This document shows positions 24,174 to 33,225 of a stretch of 64,000 bases of DNA, in pieces. Source of the stretch: RGIG3178 sp942492795 (GTDB lineage: Bacteria; Bacillota; Clostridia; Christensenellales; QAND01); contig OW818639.1 of the NCBI GenBank assembly GCA_942492795.1, forward strand, positions 744,001 to 808,000, written 5' to 3'. The first letter of the stretch is position 1. The number at the start of each line of letters is the position of its first letter. The notes under the pieces are model-generated. The model did no database searches. It was not told where the DNA came from and worked only from the letters and a program-made list of their open reading frames with translations. A program made the position numbers and the translations under genes.

Positions 24174-27161
24174 ATGGATGATTTTAAAGCAGACACAAGG
24201 CATGCTTGCGACAGGTTTTCTGACAAGACGGAGGAGTTGGAAAGTTTTTTTTCCAGCAATCTGGAATTGTTCTGCATCACCGATATGGATGGTACGCTGC
24301 TTAGAGTCAACAATGCATGGCAGAGCACACTCGGGTACCCTGAAAAATACCTGCAAGGACAAAAAACAGAGCAGTTTATCCATCCCGACGATATCGCCCA
24401 TACGCAATGCGAAATGGCAAGACTGGTTGATTCCGAAGCGGTCGTCGATCTGATCAACCGCTACCGGTGCGCCGACAACACCTACCGATACCTTGAATGG
24501 CGGAGCTGTGCGTATCGGGGAAAGATCTATTGGGCGGCCAGGGATATCACCGAACGCATTGTATCGGAGAACTTGACCAAAAAGATAAGGGAGTTTTTGG
24601 AGGAAGCGCAGCAAATTGCGCTGATCGGAAGCTGGGAACGGGATTATCAAACGAACAGCATTTATTGGTCCGATGAATGTTACAGAATGTTCGGTTTTGA
24701 CAAGGAATCGTATGTCCCGACGGACGCATCCATTCTTGAAATATCCTTCCCGCAGGACAGAGAGATCATTGCGAACGCAAGAGCGGAATCCATAAACGGA
24801 AAAGACTATCTGGAATACGAATACCGGATCATAAGGCCAGACGGCGGAATCCGGTATATCCACGCTACCCGAAGAACGTATTACGACAAAGCCGGTAAAG
24901 CTTTGCGCTCCATGGGCACCATGCATGATATCACCGAACGCAAGCTTATCGAAATCGAAATGCAAAAGACGAAAGCCAATCTGGAAGAAGCGCAGAGCAT
25001 TGCGCACATCGGAAGTTGGGAACGGGATTATCGGACGGACATGCATTTCTGGAGTGATGAATGCTACCGGATCTTTGGCGTGGACAAGAATTCCTTTAAA
25101 CCCACGTATGAAACCATCATGTCGTTACGGCATCCCGACGACCAGGCTACGATCCAACAGATCATACTGGACACCTCGGTCGATAACAAATATTCGGAAT
25201 TCGAATATCGCATCATTCGGCCGGATGGGGAAATACGATATATTCATTCGACCAGAAAGATGTTCTACGACGAAGCCGGGAATCCCGTTCGCGCGATCGG
25301 CATCAACCAGGATATCACCGAACAAAAACTTGCGCAGATGGAGACAAACAGGATTCGAGAGTTTTTTGAAGAAGCGCAAAGCAACGCGCATATCGGCATT
25401 TGGGAACGGGATTTGCGTACCGACGCCTTCTATTGGTCCGACGAGGCGTACAGGATATATGGCATGGAAAAAGGCAGTTTCATACCCACAAGCGAAGCGA
25501 TTATGAGACTAAGGCATCCCGAAGACAGGGAAAAAGCGCAGCGCGCAATCGCGGAATCGATCCACGGCAAGGAGTATCTGGAGCATGATTACCGCATCGT
25601 CCGGCCAAACGGGGAAATTCGCTACATCCATGCGACCAGAAAAACATACTACGACGAGACAGGAGCCGCCATACGCGGGCTCGGCACGATACAGGATGTA
25701 ACCGCAAACAAGTTGTCGGAAATGGAATTCCAGCGGATTCAGCGCAACTTGGAGGAAGCGCAAAGCGCCGCCCATATCGGAAGCTGGGAGAGGGATCTCA
25801 CCAAAAACGAAATGCTCTGGAGCGATGAAACGTACCGGATCCACGGCCTTGATCCGAAAGGGCCCAAGATAACGTATCAAGCCATTACCGCCATGCGTCA
25901 TCCCGACGACGCCGAGCGAGTCAATGCATTGATACAAGAAACATACCAAGGGAAAGATTTTACGGAATACGAATACAGGATCACGAGGCCTGACGGCGAA
26001 TTAAGGCATATCCATGTAACCAGACGCACCCATTACGATAAGAGCGGAAAAGCTCTGCGCGCGGTCGGTTCCATACAGGATATCACCGAGCGCAAAACGA
26101 CGGAAACACAGATACGCGAAGCGAACCAAAAACTCAACCGGTCGGTGAACGAGCTTGAAGTCCGGACCAGGGAGATGAAGCAGATAAGCGACATGGGCGA
26201 GCTGCTGCAGAGCTGTCAGACTTTGGCAGAAGTCTGCGCAATCGGCGCACAGTATCTGCAGGTGTTGTATCCGCAGAGCCGCGGCGCCATATACCTGATC
26301 AATCCGTCCAAGGACCTGGTGGAGGCAAACCAAATGTGGGGCGCTCCGACCTTTACCAACGAGGTTTTCATGCCGTCGGAATGCTGGAGCATCCGCAGGA
26401 ACCGCCCGCACAGGATCGACAAGGCGCATCCCGGATTGCTTTGCGGCCATATCACAGGGTCGAATGACTTGGATTATCTCTGTGTGCCGATGATGGCGCA
26501 CGGTGAATTCATAGGCGTTGTGCACATAAACAGCGCCGCTGAAGATCAACCGCCAACATCGGCGCGAATGCAAAGCGGCGATCAGGCAAACCGGCTTGTG
26601 ATGGAAATAGCCGAGCATGTCGCGATGGCATTGTCCAACCTGAATCTCCGTGAGGCGCTGCGTCAGCAATCCATCCGCGATTCGCTCACGGGTTTATACA
26701 ACCGCCGCTATATGGAAGCAACACTGGAACGGGAATTGCATCGGGCGGCGCGGGAGAACAAACCCGTCGGGATCATGATGTTTGACATAGACCACTTTAA
26801 GAATTTCAACGATTTGTCCGGACATGATGCCGGAGATGCGATGCTGCGCGAATTGGGTGCTTTTCTGAACAAAAGCATGCGCGGAGGGGATATCGTCTGC
26901 CGCTACGGGGGAGAGGAATTTGTGGCGGTATTGCCCGGTGCAACACTGGAGGATACCAGAAAGAGGGCCGAATATCTGCGGCAGGGGGTCAAAGAACTCC
27001 TGGTATACCATCTTGGCCAGGCGCTTGGGGTATGCACGATCTCCATAGGCGTTTCCGCGTTCCCCGATCACGGGCTGACAAGCGAAATGGTCCTCAAAAA
27101 TGCAGACAACGCGCTCTACCGTGCCAAGAACGAAGGCCGCGACAGAGTGGTCGTTCTGTGA
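24174..27161 (+). CDS. Multi-PAS, GAF, GGDEF diguanylate cyclase
   Basis: A 995-residue sensor that should make cyclic di-GMP. It has no membrane helix, so it is cytoplasmic. One PAS domain (about 20-130) is followed by four closely similar PAS repeats starting near residues 139, 268, 396 and 525, a period of about 129. Each has a WSDExYRxxG motif and a PAC end (EYRIIRPDG...DITERK). A coiled linker leads to a GAF domain (about 665-815), then GGDEF (from 835, SLTGLYNRRYM) with an intact GGEEF site near 912. An RxxD inhibitory I-site (RGGD) lies 5 residues before it. No EAL domain. ATG 24174 follows GGAGG. Ligands unknown; the PAS repeats suggest redox or small-molecule sensing. Confidence 0.92.
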   Translation: MDDFKADTRHACDRFSDKTEELESFFSSNLELFCITDMDGTLLRVNNAWQSTLGYPEKYLQGQKTEQFIHPDDIAHTQCEMARLVDSEAVVDLINRYRCADNTYRYLEWRSCAYRGKIYWAARDITERIVSENLTKKIREFLEEAQQIALIGSWERDYQTNSIYWSDECYRMFGFDKESYVPTDASILEISFPQDREIIANARAESINGKDYLEYEYRIIRPDGGIRYIHATRRTYYDKAGKALRSMGTMHDITERKLIEIEMQKTKANLEEAQSIAHIGSWERDYRTDMHFWSDECYRIFGVDKNSFKPTYETIMSLRHPDDQATIQQIILDTSVDNKYSEFEYRIIRPDGEIRYIHSTRKMFYDEAGNPVRAIGINQDITEQKLAQMETNRIREFFEEAQSNAHIGIWERDLRTDAFYWSDEAYRIYGMEKGSFIPTSEAIMRLRHPEDREKAQRAIAESIHGKEYLEHDYRIVRPNGEIRYIHATRKTYYDETGAAIRGLGTIQDVTANKLSEMEFQRIQRNLEEAQSAAHIGSWERDLTKNEMLWSDETYRIHGLDPKGPKITYQAITAMRHPDDAERVNALIQETYQGKDFTEYEYRITRPDGELRHIHVTRRTHYDKSGKALRAVGSIQDITERKTTETQIREANQKLNRSVNELEVRTREMKQISDMGELLQSCQTLAEVCAIGAQYLQVLYPQSRGAIYLINPSKDLVEANQMWGAPTFTNEVFMPSECWSIRRNRPHRIDKAHPGLLCGHITGSNDLDYLCVPMMAHGEFIGVVHINSAAEDQPPTSARMQSGDQANRLVMEIAEHVAMALSNLNLREALRQQSIRDSLTGLYNRRYMEATLERELHRAARENKPVGIMMFDIDHFKNFNDLSGHDAGDAMLRELGAFLNKSMRGGDIVCRYGGEEFVAVLPGATLEDTRKRAEYLRQGVKELLVYHLGQALGVCTISIGVSAFPDHGLTSEMVLKNADNALYRAKNEGRDRVVVL

Positions 27162-27238
27162 GGACGTTTGAATATCGAAAGCTGCTGGTGTAAAATTCAT
27201 GCACGAAACCTGTGTATGCATTGAAAGGAGGGTTAAGC

Positions 27239-28078
27239 ATGCCAAAGATCATAACCATCGGTGATGCAGCTAAAATGTTCGGGCTCAGCCCGCAAGCGCT
27301 GCGCTATTATCAAAAAATGGGGGTCGCTGTTCCGCATCTTATCGGAGAGAACGGTTATCGCTACTATCCGATCGTGGATATAATCGCTTTGTGCAAAGCC
27401 AAATATCTCCAATCGATGGGCTTTTCTCTGAGTGATATCCGGGACGAACTCGACAGAGGCATTATTATCGAAGAGCGGCTGACGGCACTTGACGATCAAT
27501 GCAAGGTATTGATGGACGAGATAAAGAAAGCCGAGATAGTGCTGGGTGAAATTGTAAAATACAAAGAGCAGATCAAGAAAGTTAAGGATCAGTTTCGCGC
27601 TTACGAAACAGTAACCTCACCGCCTCTGTTTTTCCTTGCGCTCAACGAAGAAAATACCGAGGTGAGTAAGGAAACGGGGCTTATTGAGGAAATCAAAAAG
27701 TGGGTTGATCTCTTCCCGCTCACACAATATGCCTTTATCTATTCAAAAGAGAGTCTGATGAATTTCCCAGAAAATTGCTACGGTGTAAGCGGACTGGTTA
27801 TATCTGCCGATATTGCCGATCAATTCGGTATAAAAGAAAACAACGTGGTTCAATATCTGCCGGCAAGACGTTGCGTCTATACGGTCACCCGCGCACCCAT
27901 GGGGGGAAGATCTTCGCTTGCCATGCTAAAAGGGGCGGCGGATTATCTTGATAGCCAGGGGCTAGAGCCGATCGACGATGCATTCGGAATTTACATTGTG
28001 TCGTTGAAGGAAGAAGACCGCTTAAAGTACTACAAGATATGGATTCCGATTGAGGAATCAGCAAAAGACGAAGGCTGA
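27239..28078 (+). CDS. MerR-family regulator with C-terminal effector domain
   Basis: A 279-residue regulator: an N-terminal MerR winged HTH (ITIGDAAKMFGLSPQALRYYQKMGV, residues 1-70), a coiled-coil dimerisation helix (about 80-130), and a C-terminal domain (about 135-275) like the GyrI-type effector domains of BmrR relatives. Such proteins activate promoters with an elongated spacer when a small molecule binds. The start at 27239 follows AAAGGAGGG. It ends at its own terminator and is followed by the PTS IIC-IID operon, its likely target. Confidence 0.85.
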   Translation: MPKIITIGDAAKMFGLSPQALRYYQKMGVAVPHLIGENGYRYYPIVDIIALCKAKYLQSMGFSLSDIRDELDRGIIIEERLTALDDQCKVLMDEIKKAEIVLGEIVKYKEQIKKVKDQFRAYETVTSPPLFFLALNEENTEVSKETGLIEEIKKWVDLFPLTQYAFIYSKESLMNFPENCYGVSGLVISADIADQFGIKENNVVQYLPARRCVYTVTRAPMGGRSSLAMLKGAADYLDSQGLEPIDDAFGIYIVSLKEEDRLKYYKIWIPIEESAKDEG

Positions 28079-28117
28079 ATTTTAACAGTTCCTTTGATAC
28101 ATCCAACTCAACGCAGA

Positions 28118-28143
28118 AGCCCTTTTCAGGAGGGCTTTTTTTA
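28118..28143 (+). terminator. Intrinsic terminator of the MerR-type gene
   Basis: AAGCCC and GGGCTT flank a 9-base loop, followed by a run of seven T. Confidence 0.8.
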
Positions 28144-28422
28144 TCGCTCAAATTAATAAAAAATCAATGTTGACCTTAAAGGGGCTTCATGCTTCATACT
28201 CAAAATAGGTACATAGATATCTAAGTACTATCGGGTAAGGGCTTCCGTTTGACTCAGTCGCGGGTGCTTCCATTTACAGAATCGGGTTCGTTCATCCGTG
28301 CAGCCTTTCACCCCTCCACAAAATTTTGTTTGACTTATAGTTTATGAAACAAGACAACAAATAACCCGCATGTCTGGCGGGATATGATACAAAAAGCGAG
28401 CTGCGGCGAGAAGGAGGTAGAA
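28144..28422 (+). promoter_or_regulatory. Control region of the PTS IICD operon
   Basis: The gap between the MerR terminator and the leader frame contains a TTGACT at about 28329 as a possible -35 box, and a small hairpin CCCGC/GGCGGG near 28365-28381. No clear -10 box or known riboswitch was found, and no sigma-54 -24/-12 signature of LevR-type mannose operons. Confidence 0.35.
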
Positions 28423-28485
28423 ATGTCCGGCAGCAGGTTTATAACCAAATTATGGAGAATTCGTTTCATTCTCAACGTGCTTTAA
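28423..28485 (+). CDS. Possible 20-residue leader peptide before the PTS gene
   Basis: ATG 28423 has an excellent AAGGAGGTAGAA site and opens 20 codons (MSGSRFITKLWRIRFILNVL, then stop). The stop lies 20 bases before the PTS start. The peptide is basic and hydrophobic. It may be a regulatory leader or translational-coupling frame; no homologue is recognised. The strength of its ribosome binding site is the main evidence. Confidence 0.45.
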   Translation: MSGSRFITKLWRIRFILNVL

Positions 28486-28505
28486 GATTATATGGAGGGA
28501 TTATT

Positions 28506-30155
28506 ATGCAGATTACGTTATTTACAGCGATTCTTATAGGAGCGTGGTATTGGATTGCCTCTCAGGCGTGGTTTCTGGGAAACACGTGGGGACAAGCGCT
28601 GTTCTCAGGCATGATGACCGGTTTAATTCTAGGCGATATAACAACCGGCTGTAAAGTTGGAGCGATCATTGCGCCGATGTTTATAGCCTTCACGGGTGCG
28701 GGCGGCACCATCGTCTGGGACCAGACGGCAGGCACCATTTCCGGTACAGCCGTCGTTATCGCCGGCGGAATTCCGATCAACCAGGCGCTCACCGTCGCGC
28801 TTCCTGTATCGCTGCTGTTTGCGCAGATACATACCATCCGCCGCATTTGGCTGGCCTATCCGGCAATGCTGGCTGACAAAGCCGCTTTGACGGGCAACGA
28901 CAGAGCCATCCGCTTCTATGGATCCGGTTTTTGTCAGCTCTCCAAGGTCGTATTGTATTTCATTCCCATGACGCTCGCCATTCTTTTCGGCGCAAACTCC
29001 ATCGGGACGTTGATGAAGAATCTGCCCGTATGGATGGTCAATATGCTAAGCGCGGTCGGCGGATTGCTCCCGGCTTTGGGATTCGCAATGACCCTGCGCG
29101 TCATCGGACGTCCGGCGTTTCTGCCGTTTTTCCTTGGCGGTTTCTTCCTGGTGCAGTACACCAAGATCGGCGGACTGTTCCTGGCGTTTATCGGCTTGTT
29201 CTTCGCGTTCATTTATTACCTGATCTTGGCTGCGAACCAGGAAGAAGACACATCAGGCAAGGTGAACCTCGAGGGTGGCGCATCCCTGAATTCCGAAACC
29301 AAGCGCCTTCTGAGTGTCAAGGATGCCGACAGGGTGTTCCGCCGCTTTAACTATTATCAGGAACAGAGCAACAGTTTTGCGCGTCTGCAATCCATTTCTT
29401 TCTGCTGCGCGTTTATCCCGGTGCTCAAAAAGCTCTATGGACACAATCCCGAAGAGTATAAAGCCGCGCTGCAGCGCCATCTGATGTTCTTCAACACACA
29501 GGGCATCTGGGGCGCCGTCATCCACGGCATCGTTCTGGCGATGGAAGAACAGCGCGCAATGGGCGCGCCGATCGAAGTGGATGCCATCACCGGCATCAAA
29601 GCCGGTTTGATGGGACCGTTTGCTGGTATCGGCGACACCATCGACTGGGGCGTCACCCGTCCGCTGCTCACGATTCTGTTTATCCCGATGGCAGCTGCAG
29701 GCAGCCCGATGGCTTCGATTTTGCACTTCATCATACTGTATGGTATCCTTTTCACCGAAGGCACGATTTTCTGCCGTACAGGATACCGTCTGGGCACCCG
29801 CGCTGCGCTGAACATCCTGCAGGGACACACGCTGCATACCTTTATCTCCTGCGCGTCCGTCCTCGGCTTGTTCATGATGGGCGGTCTGTCGGCATCGATG
29901 GTCAGCGTGACCACACCGATCTTTATCCCGACAACAGGAACCCCGATGATGGTGCAGACAGGTATCCTTGACAAGGTTGCTCCCGGTCTTCTGACCTTGA
30001 CGGCTGTGTTGGGAACCTATGCATTCCTGCTCAAGGGCAACAGCATGACAAAGGCAACGCTCGTGCTGCTTTTAATCGGCTTTGTACTGGGAAGCATCGG
30101 TATCATCGGCAAGGGCGGATTGGTCTTTTCGGCCTATGTAGCGCCGAAGAAATAA
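28506..30155 (+). CDS. Fused PTS mannose-family IIC-IID membrane protein
   Basis: A 549-residue fusion of PTS IIC (residues 1 to about 255; LILGDITTGCKVGA) and IID (about 280 to 549; FCCAFIPVLKKLYG, GIWGAVIHGIVLAMEE, GLMGPFAGIGDTIDWG). Unlike the copy at 6623 it retains the GPFAGIGD motif, so it is the better candidate for an active transporter. It would import a hexose-type or related sugar with phosphorylation by IIA and IIB, which must be encoded elsewhere. ATG 28506 follows GGAGGG. Downstream come an MBL hydrolase, tautomerase, cupin and transaldolase-like genes, suggesting one catabolic locus under the upstream MerR-type protein. Confidence 0.9.
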   Translation: MQITLFTAILIGAWYWIASQAWFLGNTWGQALFSGMMTGLILGDITTGCKVGAIIAPMFIAFTGAGGTIVWDQTAGTISGTAVVIAGGIPINQALTVALPVSLLFAQIHTIRRIWLAYPAMLADKAALTGNDRAIRFYGSGFCQLSKVVLYFIPMTLAILFGANSIGTLMKNLPVWMVNMLSAVGGLLPALGFAMTLRVIGRPAFLPFFLGGFFLVQYTKIGGLFLAFIGLFFAFIYYLILAANQEEDTSGKVNLEGGASLNSETKRLLSVKDADRVFRRFNYYQEQSNSFARLQSISFCCAFIPVLKKLYGHNPEEYKAALQRHLMFFNTQGIWGAVIHGIVLAMEEQRAMGAPIEVDAITGIKAGLMGPFAGIGDTIDWGVTRPLLTILFIPMAAAGSPMASILHFIILYGILFTEGTIFCRTGYRLGTRAALNILQGHTLHTFISCASVLGLFMMGGLSASMVSVTTPIFIPTTGTPMMVQTGILDKVAPGLLTLTAVLGTYAFLLKGNSMTKATLVLLLIGFVLGSIGIIGKGGLVFSAYVAPKK

Positions 30156-30177
30156 TGACAACCCAAGCGAAAATCAA

Positions 30178-30200
30178 GCACCCGGCTTCGTTCGGGTGCC
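30178..30200 (+). terminator. Hairpin between PTS and MBL genes
   Basis: GCACCCG and CGGGTGC pair around an 8-base loop and are followed by CTTGATT, a weak T-tract. It may act as a partial terminator setting the ratio of transporter to enzymes. Confidence 0.5.
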
Positions 30201-30243
30201 TTGATTGCTTGAGAATATGTACAGAAGGGTAAAAGGTATTGGT

Positions 30244-31155
30244 ATGTTCAGTGAAGCAAATAAAAACAACCGAATCTCAAGGGAAGTAAGCAAAGAAAAT
30301 ATTGTGGAAGTCATCAAAATTGCAGACTGGCTTTATGCGCTGGACGAAGTCAGTTCGGAGATCATGTATCTGATCGTTGGCAAACAAAAGGCACTGTTGG
30401 TCGACACAGGATACGGCTTTTCCGACTTTCGGGGGATTATAAAAGAAATCACCGATCTGCCGCTTACCGTTGTCTGTTCCCACGGCCATGGCGACCATGT
30501 GTTTGGCAACTACCTGTTTGACACCGTCTATATTTCAGAGGCGGACTATGACTTCTGTCTGTCGAACGATTGTAAGGAAGCGAAAGAGCGCACACTAAGA
30601 GGCAGAGAGAACAAAACCCCGAACATCCATGACATTGTCGACAAAGACGTCTACCTGAACATGAGCCTGCAAAAATGCGAGTATAAGTTCGTAAAGGAAG
30701 GCGACATATTCGACCTAGGCGGGATCACATTGGAAGTATACGAACTGCCGGGACATTCGAAGGGCTCGATAGGCCTTTACTCAAAAGAGCACAAGGCGCT
30801 GTTCTGCGGAGATGTGGTGGAGAACAACCATTACAACAACTATACCGTGCATCCCAAGTACGCTTCGCCGCCGGATGTCATGTACAAGACGTTTACCAAG
30901 ATGCTGGAACTCGACATACAAAACGTGTGGCCTGCGCACGGGGATCTTCCCGCCGGACGTCAGCTCATCGAGGATTCCAGGGATATGCTGGTGGAGTGGG
31001 CGCATCAAGCCGATCCGTCAAAAGACGCAAAGTTCGGCTCTTCGGAGCGCCAAATATACGACTACCCGTATAAGAACATCAGCATCCATTATACGATCGA
31101 CCACCTCAACGAAGCGAAGGAATATATGAAGAACCACGGCGGCAAGCTCGAATAA
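30244..31155 (+). CDS. MBL-fold metallo-hydrolase
   Basis: A 303-residue cytoplasmic metallo-beta-lactamase-fold enzyme with an intact HGHGDH motif (CSHGHGDHVFGN), the later metal His in LPGHSKGSIGLY and Asp in FCGDVV. The C-terminal AHGDLPAG supplies the last His. Glyoxalase II, lactonase and arylsulfatase-like members share this fold; the specific reaction is unknown. ATG 30244 is the likely start, with AAAAGG before it. It lies between the PTS fusion and the tautomerase, so a sugar-derived lactone or thioester is a reasonable guess. Confidence 0.85.
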   Translation: MFSEANKNNRISREVSKENIVEVIKIADWLYALDEVSSEIMYLIVGKQKALLVDTGYGFSDFRGIIKEITDLPLTVVCSHGHGDHVFGNYLFDTVYISEADYDFCLSNDCKEAKERTLRGRENKTPNIHDIVDKDVYLNMSLQKCEYKFVKEGDIFDLGGITLEVYELPGHSKGSIGLYSKEHKALFCGDVVENNHYNNYTVHPKYASPPDVMYKTFTKMLELDIQNVWPAHGDLPAGRQLIEDSRDMLVEWAHQADPSKDAKFGSSERQIYDYPYKNISIHYTIDHLNEAKEYMKNHGGKLE

Positions 31156-31198
31156 ACGGACGCTTTGATCGCAAACAAAAACGGAAGCAGGTGTCATC

Positions 31199-31432
31199 AT
31201 GCCGCTTATCATAATCAAGATGACGAGTGGAAAGAGGACCGAGGACGAAAAGAAGGAAATCGTCAGGACGATTGCGGATTCTTTGATTGGAATAGGCGTT
31301 GACCCGGCAGGCTTAACAATCGATGTTCAGGAGATTTCCAAAGACGATTGGGAAGAAAAGGTCAAAAACATCGATATAACACCAAGAAGGCAAAGCCTGT
31401 ATATGGATCATGGGGTATATCGCGCGGAGTAA
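31199..31432 (+). CDS. 4-oxalocrotonate tautomerase-family protein
   Basis: A 77-residue tautomerase-superfamily protein. Met1 is followed by Pro (MPLIIIKMTSG), which becomes the N-terminal catalytic proline; the basic residues near positions 11-13 (GKRT) fit the family. It is slightly longer than the 62-residue canonical enzyme. Members isomerise 2-oxo acids via enols. The start at 31199 has a modest GCAGG site. It follows the MBL hydrolase by 43 bases and ends before a strong hairpin, so it closes the first transcript of the locus. Confidence 0.85.
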   Translation: MPLIIIKMTSGKRTEDEKKEIVRTIADSLIGIGVDPAGLTIDVQEISKDDWEEKVKNIDITPRRQSLYMDHGVYRAE

Positions 31433-31469
31433 CATGATTTTTAACGCATACCCAAACGGATAACTTGAA

Positions 31470-31511
31470 AATACCTATCGCCGGCTAGAATTTTATGCGG
31501 CGATAGGTATT
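31470..31511 (+). terminator. Long perfect stem-loop after the tautomerase
   Basis: AATACCTATCGCCG and CGGCGATAGGTATT are perfect 14-bp arms around a 14-base loop. The T-tract is short, so it may be a terminator or an mRNA 3'-end stabiliser. Confidence 0.7.
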
Positions 31512-31684
31512 GCCTTTGTGCCCGCATTGATAGACACTCGGGTCACTGCGATGATATACTCTTGATGGGTTTCTTGTTTTTTCGGCATGTTTGGTGAAGG
31601 GAACCCGACGATAAGCATAGCGCTGCGACGTACGTTTTTAAAAAAGCAAACGGCCGCGCAACAATTGACTAAGGAGGATCTTTC

Positions 31685-32074
31685 ATGGTAATCATCGAGC
31701 GTGACAACCTTATTAAGAACCGGCTGCCCGGAAGGGTCATCGAAAATGCTGTGGGAAAAGACGCGTTTTCCGAATCAAAGAAAATGACGATCGGATTCGG
31801 AACGTACAGCATTGAATCGGGCATCATGGAACCGCACCAGCATGCGGAGGAAACGGTGTATATTACAAAATCAAAGCACGGGCGTCTGCGCTACGGCCCC
31901 GACAAGAACGATTTGCCCATCGTTGTCCCGCTTGAAGAAGGTATGCTGCTGCACATTCCGGAGCTCGAGTGGCATGTGTTTGAATACGACGAAGGCGGCA
32001 TGGTCGAGATCATGTTTATTTACGGACAAGTGGACAACATCCGTCCCGAAGATATAAAGAAGCAGGAGGCATGA
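31685..32074 (+). CDS. Cupin-domain protein
   Basis: A 129-residue single cupin. Metal-binding residues are seen in HQHAEETVYI (His, His, Glu) and the later His in PELEWHVFEY, so motifs 1 and 2 are complete. Cupins of this size include sugar isomerases and ligand-binding proteins. The start at 31685 follows AAGGAGG. The stop overlaps the region of the transaldolase-like start, so the two are coupled. A role in isomerising or capturing the intermediate passed to the transaldolase-like enzyme is inference. Confidence 0.85.
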   Translation: MVIIERDNLIKNRLPGRVIENAVGKDAFSESKKMTIGFGTYSIESGIMEPHQHAEETVYITKSKHGRLRYGPDKNDLPIVVPLEEGMLLHIPELEWHVFEYDEGGMVEIMFIYGQVDNIRPEDIKKQEA

Positions 32075-32076
32075 AG

Positions 32077-33129
32077 ATGGCGAACAATACTTATTTCCAC
32101 AGAGTGTCAAGGCAGACATCCACCCGGTTCTGGATCAACAACGTCACGCGGGAAGAAGCCAAAATGGCGATTGAAGCAGGCGCGGTTGGCTGCACGCAGA
32201 ACCCCGCATATACCTTAAAGGTGATGGAGCATCCGGAGGAGAAAAGCTATGTGATGGCCAAGCTGGATGCGATTTTGCAGATGGAAAAGGACGACACCGA
32301 AGCCCTTGTGAAACTACAACGCGCCTTGGTTGAAAAAATAGCTGAAATATTCCTGCCTCTTTATGAACAAAGCGGCGGAAAACAGGGGTTTGTCAGCATT
32401 CAGGGTGATCCTTTTAAGGAAGATGCGGAAACGATTGTCCGCCACGCCAGATACAATTGTACGGCGCCGAATATCATGGCAAAGATACCCGTTGTCAAAG
32501 ACGGTCTTGAAGCCATCGAAATCTTGGCGAAGGAGCGGATCCCGATCAACGCCACCGAAGTCATGGCCGTCAAGCAGGCGTTGGACGTGTGCGAGGTGTA
32601 TGTCAAAGCAACCAAGGGGATGAAAGACCCCGCTCCAATCTACTACTCGCACATCACCGGCATTTACGATGAATATCTTCAAAACATCGTCAAGAGCCAG
32701 AATATCGATGTTTCAAAGGATGCCCTTTGGCAGGCGGGCATGTCCATTGCCAAAAAGGTTTATTGGATGGTGCACGAAAAGAATTATCCGGTCGGATTCA
32801 TCGGCGGCGGCGCACGCGGTCTGCATCATTTTACAGAGATGGTGGGTGCGGATGCCTGCATTACCATCAACTGGAAGGGTGCCGCGGACCAGCTTTTAGA
32901 GCAAAACCCACCTGTGGTGCAGCGCTTCCTTGCGCCGACACCCGATTCCGTCGTTGATGAATTGCTGGAAAAAGTGGAGGATTATCGCCGCGGCTATCTG
33001 GTCAACGCGATCACGGTGGACGAATACGAGCACTTCGGTCCGGTTGTCCATTTCCGCAGCGCGTTTGAAAAAGCGTGGAAAAGCGCTTTGGAAGTAATCA
33101 AAACAAGACGGCTCGAATTGGGAATGTAA
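32077..33129 (+). CDS. Transaldolase-family protein
   Basis: A 350-residue TIM-barrel enzyme of the transaldolase/fructose-6-phosphate aldolase superfamily. The Schiff-base Lys is probably that in NIMAKIPVVKDG, and GCTQNPAYTLK resembles the N-terminal TxNP motif. It is longer than the 220-residue aldolases and differs from standard transaldolases, so it may cleave an unusual sugar. ATG 32077 is chosen because AGGAGG is 7 bases upstream; the ATG at 32071 is only one base away. It is the last gene before an IS-interrupted terminator. Confidence 0.85.
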   Translation: MANNTYFHRVSRQTSTRFWINNVTREEAKMAIEAGAVGCTQNPAYTLKVMEHPEEKSYVMAKLDAILQMEKDDTEALVKLQRALVEKIAEIFLPLYEQSGGKQGFVSIQGDPFKEDAETIVRHARYNCTAPNIMAKIPVVKDGLEAIEILAKERIPINATEVMAVKQALDVCEVYVKATKGMKDPAPIYYSHITGIYDEYLQNIVKSQNIDVSKDALWQAGMSIAKKVYWMVHEKNYPVGFIGGGARGLHHFTEMVGADACITINWKGAADQLLEQNPPVVQRFLAPTPDSVVDELLEKVEDYRRGYLVNAITVDEYEHFGPVVHFRSAFEKAWKSALEVIKTRRLELGM

Positions 33130-33225
33130 GAGATCGTTCAAAAAACAAGAAGGCTTCTGTCCCTCATGAACTGAACCCTATTCATAGGACAGAGAAAAAG
33201 AGCCCTATCGTAGAATACCAAGTAA

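Noticed and set aside
23724..24181. Two short open frames upstream of the diguanylate cyclase
   Set aside because: No ribosome binding site and no similarity noticed; the second overlaps the cyclase start.
28144..28422. Sigma-54 promoter typical of LevR-controlled mannose PTS operons
   Set aside because: No GG-N10-GC element at -24/-12 was found, and the adjacent regulator is MerR-type.
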